Source of the DNA: Dehalococcoidales bacterium
GTDB taxonomy: Bacteria; Chloroflexota; Dehalococcoidia; Dehalococcoidales; ARS1013
Assembly (NCBI GenBank): GCA_030672225.1
Contig: DAOVGW010000026.1
Location: 1 to 6,760, forward strand
Reading direction: 5' to 3'
DNA: 6,760 nucleotides
Both the position numbers and the translations under genes were made by a program. The notes beneath the pieces were generated by a model. The model was given only the letters and a program-made list of their open reading frames with translations, ran no database searches and had not been told where the DNA came from. This document shows positions 1-5,340 of the stretch, piece by piece. Numbering within the stretch: position 1 is the stretch's first letter; every line of letters starts with the position of its first letter.

Positions 1-70
1 GCTTTTAATTTGAGACTGGTAAAGCTATCCATTAACTTTCTTGACCAGCATAAGAGTGAGGTGAGGCTAT
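1..70. other. Left-edge leader or end of an upstream gene
   Basis: This stretch lies before the first complete gene. Plus-strand frame 1 is open from base 1 to a TGA at 79-81 and could be the last 26 codons of an upstream gene overlapping the next one by 11 bases. A run this short is often open by chance, and I do not recognise the peptide. The other two plus-strand frames carry several stops. TTGACC at 42-47 resembles a -35 box, but no suitable -10 box follows at normal spacing. I see no terminator or RNA gene here. Confidence 0.25.
58..66 (+). promoter_or_regulatory. Ribosome binding site of the CNNM/CBS gene
   Basis: GAGGTGAGG at 58-66 is a close match to the anti-Shine-Dalgarno complement. 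Its core GAGGTGA ends six bases before the ATG at 71, which fixes that start. It is the strongest ribosome binding site in the window. Confidence 0.8.
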
Positions 71-1351
71 ATGTCTACTGAAACACTGTACCTGGTGTTT
101 CTTTTTGTTTGTCTTGTTCTATCTGCCTTCTTCTCCGGCTCGGAAACAGCCTTTGTTTCCCTGGAGAGGTTCCGGGTACAGCATCTGGTTGAGACCAAGG
201 TGAAAGGGGCAGAACGAGTAGCTAAAATGATAGAGCGCCCGGAGAGGTTTTTATCCACCGTCCTGCTGGGTAATAACCTGGTCAACACCGCCGCTGCTGT
301 CCTGGCTACCGCTCTGGCTATTTCGGTTTGGGGAGAGAAGCAAGGCTTGCTGATTGCCACCGTTGGGGTAACCATTGTCCTTTTGATATTCGCTGAGACC
401 ATGCCCAAGACTCTGGCTAACAGGCATGCCGAGAAGCTGTCGCTACTGCTGGTGCGGCCGATAGAGGTAATCTCCTGGCTTTTTACCCCCTTCGTGACCG
501 TCCTGAGCTGGATTTCTTTCGGCTTAACCAAGCTGGTCGGGGGCACGCCTGTGCCTAGGTCTCTGGTCAGTGAAGAAGAGATTCGCACCATGATAACGGT
601 GGGTCACAAAGAGGGGACGGTGGAGGAGGCTGAGGCTGAGATGCTGCACAAGGTCTTTGAATTTGGTGACCGGCCGGTTGGTGAGGTTATCGTGCCCCGC
701 CCTGAGGTGGTCAGTGTGGAGAAGGGAACTACCTTGGCCGATTTCCTTGCTATCTATGCCGAGTCGCCCCTGTCCCGATTTCCGGTATATGAGGAGAATA
801 TGGATAATGTGGTTGGTATTCTTTCCATTAAGGATGCGCTGATGGCTATTGCCAAAGGCACAGTTAGCAGCGAGGGTACTATTGATGACCTTATTCGTCC
901 GGCCTACTTCACTCCTGAGACCAAGCGCATCAGTGAACTCTTTACCGAGATGCGGGACAAAAACTACCGTATGTGTGTGGTGGTAGATGAGTACGGTGGC
1001 ACAGCCGGCATTGTTAGCCTCAGCCGTTTGATGGAAGAGATTGTCGGTCCGGTGGGGGACGAGCTGGCGGCGGCGGAAAAGGAGTATGAGGTAGTAGATG
1101 AGTATACCTTTCAAATTGATGGCGGCATGCGGATTGAGGAAGCCAATGAGGAGCTGGGCCTTGAGTTGCCCGAGGGCGATTATGAAACTGTAGCCGGCTT
1201 TGTCTTGAGTCTCTTGGGGAGGATTCCCAAGCAAGGCCAGCAATTGAGATACAAAAACTTAAAGATAGTAATAACCGAGATGAGAGGGCTAAGGATAGAA
1301 GAAGTACTGGTGACCAAGGAAAAGCAAAAGGATGTACCGACTGCGGATTAG
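71..1351 (+). CDS. CNNM/CBS-domain membrane protein of the HlyC/CorC (hemolysin C-like) family
   Basis: This 426-residue inner-membrane protein belongs to the CNNM/CorC family, whose members are linked to magnesium, cobalt or other divalent-cation efflux or homeostasis. The older name 'hemolysin' does not imply toxicity. The N-terminal CNNM transmembrane domain covers about residues 1-190. It has a first helix at about 6-28 with the SGSETA motif at 22-27, later helices near 60-86, 93-112 and 131-153, and the conserved AETMPK at 108-113. Two CBS domains follow, at about 205-260 (starting near VPRPE, 208-212) and 272-330 (with VDEYGGTAG at 305-313), and they probably bind an adenine nucleotide. 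The CorC_HlyC domain fills about 339-417. Length and domain order are normal for the family. The ATG follows a strong ribosome binding site. The 3' end overlaps the next gene by 20 bases, so the two are probably co-transcribed and translationally coupled. The transported ion cannot be told from sequence. Confidence 0.93.
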   Translation: MSTETLYLVFLFVCLVLSAFFSGSETAFVSLERFRVQHLVETKVKGAERVAKMIERPERFLSTVLLGNNLVNTAAAVLATALAISVWGEKQGLLIATVGVTIVLLIFAETMPKTLANRHAEKLSLLLVRPIEVISWLFTPFVTVLSWISFGLTKLVGGTPVPRSLVSEEEIRTMITVGHKEGTVEEAEAEMLHKVFEFGDRPVGEVIVPRPEVVSVEKGTTLADFLAIYAESPLSRFPVYEENMDNVVGILSIKDALMAIAKGTVSSEGTIDDLIRPAYFTPETKRISELFTEMRDKNYRMCVVVDEYGGTAGIVSLSRLMEEIVGPVGDELAAAEKEYEVVDEYTFQIDGGMRIEEANEELGLELPEGDYETVAGFVLSLLGRIPKQGQQLRYKNLKIVITEMRGLRIEEVLVTKEKQKDVPTAD

Positions 1352-1976
1352 GTTTAAGCGGGGACCAGAGATTAAGTTCATCTCCCATCTAGATATAATC
1401 AGGCTGTGGCAGAGGGCTTTTCGCCGTGCCGGGATACCTTTGGCCTACTCGGAGGGGTTTAACCCTCACACCCGGATATCCCTGGCTGCTCCCCTCGCCC
1501 TGGGTGTAACCAGCGAGGCAGAGCTGATGGATATCTTTACCACCAAGGGGGTCTCGCCACACGTCTTTAAAGACTCGGTGAGCCGGCAACTGCCACCTGG
1601 TATGGAAATCCTGCAGGTGTATCTGATAGCCACAACCCTGCCATCACTGCAATCGCGGATTCGCAATGCCGAATACAGGGTTGAGGTGGAGACGGGAAAG
1701 GATGAAAAGGAAGTAGAAGCAGTGCTAGCCTCTTTGCTCTCCAAGGAGCACCTGCTGTGGCAACACCAGCGGGATACTGGCATCAGGAGCTATGACCTCA
1801 GGGCTTTAATTGATGACCTATGGCTTACTAGTTGGCATAGCGGCTATTGCACTATAGGCATGCGGCTTCGCTGCGACAGTGGTGGTTCGGGGAGGCCGGA
1901 GCAGGTGGTCAAGGCTCTGGGTTTTAGCCAGCCACGCTCCATCCACCGCTCAAGGCTTATCTTGGAAACGAGTTGA
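1332..1976 (+). CDS. DUF2344 / TIGR03936-type radical-SAM-linked protein
   Basis: This 214-residue soluble protein matches the DUF2344 family, also called radical-SAM-linked protein (TIGR03936). In many bacteria this domain is fused to, or encoded beside, a B12-binding radical SAM protein (TIGR03960 type), and its biochemical role is not established. Family features are the N-terminal strand YRLRIRFKRG (residues 2-11), KFISHLD (15-21) and the SEGFNPH core (40-46) followed by RISLAAPL (48-55). The C-terminal basic segment with HRSRLILE is also typical. Length fits a stand-alone member. The ATG lies inside the end of the upstream gene. AAGGA at 1316-1320 is a rather distant ribosome binding site and AAAGG at 1327-1331 touches the start, so coupled translation is likely. 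No radical SAM gene lies in this window, although one could sit upstream or elsewhere. The stop TGA is in the same frame as the following protease gene. Confidence 0.88.
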   Translation: MYRLRIRFKRGPEIKFISHLDIIRLWQRAFRRAGIPLAYSEGFNPHTRISLAAPLALGVTSEAELMDIFTTKGVSPHVFKDSVSRQLPPGMEILQVYLIATTLPSLQSRIRNAEYRVEVETGKDEKEVEAVLASLLSKEHLLWQHQRDTGIRSYDLRALIDDLWLTSWHSGYCTIGMRLRCDSGGSGRPEQVVKALGFSQPRSIHRSRLILETS

Positions 1977-1982
1977 CCTTAT

Positions 1983-3143
1983 TTGAGAAACTCCTATCTA
2001 AATCATATGGCAGAGCCAGCCCTGGATCCGGAGAGGCAGGAGAAAGCAAAAAAATACGCTAAAGCCAGGCGTTGCCTGAGCTATGCTGAGCTGGTGTTTG
2101 CTGGCGGCCTGCTGGGGCTACTGATATTCGGTGGGCTCTCCCAGAGGCTAGCCGGGTCGTTTGCTTTACCTCCTGTGCCAGCGGCCAGCCTCTACTTTTT
2201 ATTTTTAATGGTGGCTTATGGGGTGTTATTGGCGCCCTTAAGCTACTATCGTGGGCTTGTTTTGCCCCGGCGCTATGGTCTATCCCTTCAAAAACTCACT
2301 GGCTGGCTGAGTGATACCATAAAAGCTGGTGCTTTGGTCGTGGCACTGGGCGCCGGCATTATTGCCGCCGTCTACTGGTTTTTAAGTAGTCTGCCGCAAA
2401 TCTGGTGGCTGCTATCCTGGGGGCTTGTGGTATTGGTCAGCCTGATGCTGACCATGCTGGTACCGGTTCTCATTGTGCCCATCTTCTTCAGGACGGAGCC
2501 ACTGGCTGATAAAGAACTTAAAAAACGACTGGAGCGACTGTCCCAGCAGGCTAAGGTAGAAGTTGGCGGTATCTATACTGTGGAATTTTCCAGCAAAGGC
2601 ACCACTGCCAACGCCGCCCTGATGGGAGTCGGTAAGACAAAGAGGATAGTCTTAAGCGACACACTGCTTAGCTGGTACTCGCCGATGGAGATAGAGGTAA
2701 TCATGGCTCATGAACTGGGGCACCAGCGCCACCGTGACATCTTCAGACTTTTTGTGGTGCAGTCGGCTTTGTTGCTAATCGGGTTCTATATCACTAACCT
2801 TATCCTGAAAGCCGCCATAGCACCCCCGGGTTTTAGCAGTATTTCAGATGTAGCCGCCTTGCCCCTGCTAATGCTTATATTTGGCGTGGTCAGTCTGCTA
2901 CTAGCCCCACTTACAAATAGCTTTAGTCGTCAACTAGAAGCTGCTGCTGATGGTTATGCCTTAAGCCTGACCGATGACCCGGGCTCATTTATTAGCTCTA
3001 TGACCAAGCTTACCGACCAGAATCTGGCTGAGGCACAGCCCAGCCGCTGGGTTGAGCTGCTGCTCTGGGACCACCCGAGTTACCACAGGCGGGTGGAGCA
3101 TGCAAAGTACTATTTAACTCATAAATCTAATGAGGGAGAATAA
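1983..3143 (+). CDS. M48 family zinc metalloprotease, Ste24/HtpX-like membrane protein
   Basis: This integral membrane zinc endopeptidase of family M48 has up to 386 residues and resembles Ste24 (CAAX protease 1) more than the shorter HtpX. Using the TTG at 1983 for numbering, hydrophobic segments lie at about 36-52, 67-86, 115-135, 141-165, 256-276 and 290-311. The catalytic HELGH is at 243-247, with zinc ligands H243 and H247 and catalytic E244. The third ligand is expected to be E319 in the EAAAD motif, with D323 completing ExxxD. The segment before the catalytic helix (KRIVLSDTLL) is typical of Ste24-like proteins. Members degrade or process membrane proteins; bacterial substrates are mostly unknown. 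The start is uncertain. TTG 1983 has only a weak upstream GAG, while ATG 2007 has no ribosome binding site but would give a natural N-terminus (MAEPALDPERQEKAKKYA), and I consider it at least as likely. The gene follows DUF2344 by six bases and abuts the phosphatase gene. Confidence 0.9.
   Translation: MRNSYLNHMAEPALDPERQEKAKKYAKARRCLSYAELVFAGGLLGLLIFGGLSQRLAGSFALPPVPAASLYFLFLMVAYGVLLAPLSYYRGLVLPRRYGLSLQKLTGWLSDTIKAGALVVALGAGIIAAVYWFLSSLPQIWWLLSWGLVVLVSLMLTMLVPVLIVPIFFRTEPLADKELKKRLERLSQQAKVEVGGIYTVEFSSKGTTANAALMGVGKTKRIVLSDTLLSWYSPMEIEVIMAHELGHQRHRDIFRLFVVQSALLLIGFYITNLILKAAIAPPGFSSISDVAALPLLMLIFGVVSLLLAPLTNSFSRQLEAAADGYALSLTDDPGSFISSMTKLTDQNLAEAQPSRWVELLLWDHPSYHRRVEHAKYYLTHKSNEGE
3132..3138 (+). 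promoter_or_regulatory. Ribosome binding site of the histidine phosphatase gene
   Basis: GAGGGAG lies inside the last codons of the protease gene and ends five bases before the TTG at 3144. This supports TTG as a true start: its first residues (MVKVILVRHGE) are exactly where the family's first strand and catalytic RHG motif should be. Confidence 0.7.
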
Positions 3144-3740
3144 TTGGTAAAAGTTATCTTAGTAAGACATGGTGAGACCGACTGGAATAAATCGCGGCGC
3201 ATTCAGGGTGGCAGTAGCAATCCTCCGCTAAACGATAGGGGCAGAGGGCAAGCTGAGGGCCTGGCCTTGAGACTAAGGCGAGAAAAGCTTCAGGCCATCT
3301 ACGCTAGCCCATTACAGCGCTCTCTGGATACTGCTAAAGCCATAGCCTATTACCATCAGCTTGAGGTAGAGATTGAACCATCCCTGAGGGAGATTGAGGC
3401 AGGGCGGTTGGAGGGGGTATCTGCCAGTGAGCTGGGCAAGCGCTTGAGCGAGTTCTTAACCACCAGCATTAAGGGTAAGGCATTGCCAAGAGTGCCTGGT
3501 GGCGAATCACTGCTTGAGGTGCAGGAGCGGGCGTGGCGTGCTATTCAGCAACTCTCTAGGCAGCACCCTGATGGTGTGCTGGTGCTGGTTAGTCACTACT
3601 TTACTATCCTGACCATTATCTGCTCGGTGCTAGGGTTGCCCTTATCTCGGATAGGCAGGCTCAGGTTAAGCACCGGCAGTATTAGCGTCATCAGCCTTGA
3701 TGGTAAGTCGGCACGGCTGGAATTATTCAATGAGAGCTAA
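3144..3740 (+). CDS. Histidine phosphatase family protein (phosphoglycerate mutase-like)
   Basis: This 198-residue cytoplasmic phosphatase belongs to the histidine phosphatase (branch 1) superfamily, which includes cofactor-dependent phosphoglycerate mutase, PhoE and alpha-ribazole phosphatase CobC. The catalytic set is complete: the RHG motif at residues 8-10 with H9 as the expected phospho-acceptor, R59 in SPLQRS, the probable acid E83 in LREIEAG, and the second histidine H151 in VSHY. The length suits a PhoE/CobC-like phosphatase and is short for a glycolytic mutase. The substrate cannot be assigned. There is no cobalamin gene in the window to favour CobC, although that role would suit a corrinoid-dependent anaerobe. 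The TTG start is fixed by a ribosome binding site and follows the protease stop with no gap, which indicates co-transcription and probably coupled translation. A 79-base gap with a hairpin follows. Confidence 0.92.
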   Translation: MVKVILVRHGETDWNKSRRIQGGSSNPPLNDRGRGQAEGLALRLRREKLQAIYASPLQRSLDTAKAIAYYHQLEVEIEPSLREIEAGRLEGVSASELGKRLSEFLTTSIKGKALPRVPGGESLLEVQERAWRAIQQLSRQHPDGVLVLVSHYFTILTIICSVLGLPLSRIGRLRLSTGSISVISLDGKSARLELFNES

Positions 3741-3763
3741 AGCTAGCTGGATAGCTTAAACTC
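3734..3763 (+). other. Imperfect inverted repeat over the phosphatase stop codon
   Basis: The arms 3734-3745 and 3752-3763 pair at 10 of 12 positions around a six-base loop (GCTGGA). The six pairs nearest the loop (AAGCTA with TAGCTT) are perfect. It spans the phosphatase stop TAA. No run of T follows, so it is not a standard intrinsic terminator; it could protect the operon's 3' end or weakly attenuate read-through into tilS. It may also be coincidental. Confidence 0.3.
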
Positions 3764-3780
3764 ATCAAAAGCCCACAGTA

Positions 3781-3809
3781 TTGTTCCCCTGCCCCTGGTC
3801 AACTATAAT
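3781..3809 (+). promoter_or_regulatory. Candidate sigma-70-type promoter of tilS
   Basis: A TTGTTC box (3781-3786) and a perfect TATAAT box (3804-3809) are separated by exactly 17 bases. The -10 box matches consensus fully and the -35 box matches in its TTG half. The start of transcription would be expected near 3815-3818, only a few bases before the ATG at 3820, giving a nearly leaderless message. The location in the only sizeable gap between plus-strand genes supports it. The alternative TTG start of tilS at 3781 coincides with the -35 box. Confidence 0.5.
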
Positions 3810-3819
3810 AGAGACTGAA

Positions 3820-5289
3820 ATGGCAAGAAAAAAGCCGCTAACGCTAGAGCAGCGGGTTAAGAACTTTATCCGAGAGCATCGCCTTGTGGAAAGGCAGGCC
3901 TGCCTGCTGGTGGCGGTGTCCGGTGGTTCAGACTCAAGTTGTCTGCTTGATATTCTGGTTCGGCTTAAAGACGAGCTGGGCATAAGGCTGCACGCGGCTC
4001 ACCTTGACCACCAGCTGCGAGGGGCTGAGTCCCGTGCTGATGCCGGCTATGTTGCTGAGTTGGCTCAGCGTCTGGGTGTGCCAGCTACTATAGAGCGGCG
4101 GGATGTAAAGGCCTACCAAGCCGAGCAGCACCTTTCGCTGGAAGAGGCAGCCAGGGAGGTGCGCTACCGCTTCCTGGCTGATACTGCCAGCGCTGTTGGC
4201 GCCAGCCGGGTAGCAGTTGGTCACACCCTTGATGACCAGGCAGAGACAATACTCATGCACCTGGTGCGGGGTACTGGAACCAGGGGACTCGGGGGCCTTA
4301 AGCCATGTACCGTGTGGCAGTTACCTCTTGGTGGGAAAAGGCTCACTGTGGTAAGACCGTTACTTGAGTTCTACCGTCAGGAAACGGCTGACTATTGCCA
4401 GAGCCATCAGCTTAGGCCCCGGATTGATGCCAGTAATCTCTCACGAGCGCCGCTAAGGAATAGAATCCGTCAACAGCTCATCCCTTTACTACAGAGCTAT
4501 AACCCACGGGTGGTTGAAGCACTACTGCGAACCGCCAATATTGCCGCTGATGAGCTCGCCTTTCTGGATGAAGAGACCGCCCGTTTGTGGGATGAGGTAG
4601 CTCAAAGACAGGGAAACGTGATTACTCTGGATAAGGAGAGCTTTGGCAGGTTACACCCAGCCCTGAAGCGGCACCTGCTGAGGACGTCTACTTTGGGGCT
4701 GCTGGGAAGTCTCAAGGATATTGAGACGCGCCATGTTGAAGAGATAATGGCCGCTCTAAATAAGCCGGCGGGAAAACAAATCAGCCTGCCTGAGGGTTTA
4801 ATCTTCTCCATAGAATATGATAAATACCTGCTAGGCTCAGACCCCGCAGTTTTATCTCCCTTTCCCGTTCTGGGAGGTGAGTTTGCCTTGAAGATACCTG
4901 GCAAAACACAGCTAGCCGGCTGGTGGGTTGAGGCAACGATTATAGACTTAAAAGCGGGTCCCCATCCTTCAAAGAAGGACTGGGTGCTTAAAGGGGGTGG
5001 GTTACCTAATAACCTTACTGCCTGCTTTGACCTTGATAAAACTGGCGATAAGATAATAGTAAGACCCAGAAAGCGCGGTGACCGGTTTCAGCCACTGGGT
5101 TTAAGCCAGCCCAAAAAGCTGGGGGAGTTCATGATTGACGCCAAAATCCCTAGTGCCTGGCGGGAGCGAGTTCCGGTTGTCTTGTCGCCACGACATATCC
5201 TTTGGCTGGTCGGCTGGCGTATAGATGAACGGGTAAAGGTTACTGAAGACACCAAGTGGGTTTTGAGGTTGGAATTCAAGCGGGGCTAG
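3820..5289 (+). CDS. tilS: tRNA(Ile)-lysidine synthase TilS
   Basis: TilS uses ATP to attach lysine to C34 of tRNA-Ile(CAU). This changes its charging from methionine to isoleucine and lets it read AUA codons; the enzyme is essential in most bacteria. From the ATG at 3820 the protein has 489 residues, near the length of Bacillus TilS. The N-terminal PP-loop ATPase domain carries SGGSDS at 34-39, the HLDHQLRGAE segment that follows, and the GHTLDDQAET motif at 134-143 leading into HLVRGTGTRGLGGL. A middle TilS domain follows, and the C-terminal TilS_C domain starts near VRPRKRGDRF (414-423) and runs almost to the end. No motif appears missing. The frame is open back to a TTG at 3781, but that has no ribosome binding site and would add an unusual 13-residue extension, so ATG 3820 is preferred; it has only a weak GAGA upstream. 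The common neighbours hpt and ftsH are absent, and purH converges downstream. Confidence 0.95.
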   Translation: MARKKPLTLEQRVKNFIREHRLVERQACLLVAVSGGSDSSCLLDILVRLKDELGIRLHAAHLDHQLRGAESRADAGYVAELAQRLGVPATIERRDVKAYQAEQHLSLEEAAREVRYRFLADTASAVGASRVAVGHTLDDQAETILMHLVRGTGTRGLGGLKPCTVWQLPLGGKRLTVVRPLLEFYRQETADYCQSHQLRPRIDASNLSRAPLRNRIRQQLIPLLQSYNPRVVEALLRTANIAADELAFLDEETARLWDEVAQRQGNVITLDKESFGRLHPALKRHLLRTSTLGLLGSLKDIETRHVEEIMAALNKPAGKQISLPEGLIFSIEYDKYLLGSDPAVLSPFPVLGGEFALKIPGKTQLAGWWVEATIIDLKAGPHPSKKDWVLKGGGLPNNLTACFDLDKTGDKIIVRPRKRGDRFQPLGLSQPKKLGEFMIDAKIPSAWRERVPVVLSPRHILWLVGWRIDERVKVTEDTKWVLRLEFKRG

Positions 5290-5302
5290 AGTTCTAATCT
5301 GT

Positions 5303-5340
5303 CTGGCAATAGGCTTAGTGCAGGAAATGCCTGATGCCGG
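5303..5340 (+). terminator. Possible weak hairpin at the tilS/purH convergent junction
   Basis: Arms 5303-5314 and 5329-5340 can pair at 11 of 12 positions in the plus-strand RNA, counting two G-U pairs, around a 14-base loop. It covers the 25-base gap and the end of purH. No T-run follows on either strand, so it would be at best a Rho-assisted or stabilising structure. The right arm is coding sequence of purH, so chance is a serious alternative. Confidence 0.25.

Noticed and set aside
1..26. Short hairpin GCTTT/AAAGC at the left edge
   Set aside because: It has only five pairs around a 15-base loop and is cut by the window edge, so it cannot be judged.
524..1243. Long minus-strand open frame (239 codons) opposite the CNNM/CBS gene
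   Set aside because: It lies wholly inside a well-conserved family gene on the other strand, has no recognisable domain and reads like a shadow of codon bias.
3781..3819. TTG at 3781 as the start of TilS
   Set aside because: There is no ribosome binding site before it, the extra residues are not family-like, and the stretch contains a promoter-like sequence.
3765..3983. Minus-strand open frame over the tilS start and gap
   Set aside because: Most of it is antisense to the conserved TilS PP-loop region, and its sequence is low-complexity serine/arginine-rich, as expected for a shadow frame.
4915..4927. 13-base match GCCGGCTGGTGGG between tilS and purH (6201-6213)
   Set aside because: It is a single short match in coding sequence in different contexts; no third copy was noticed, so it is not a repeat family.
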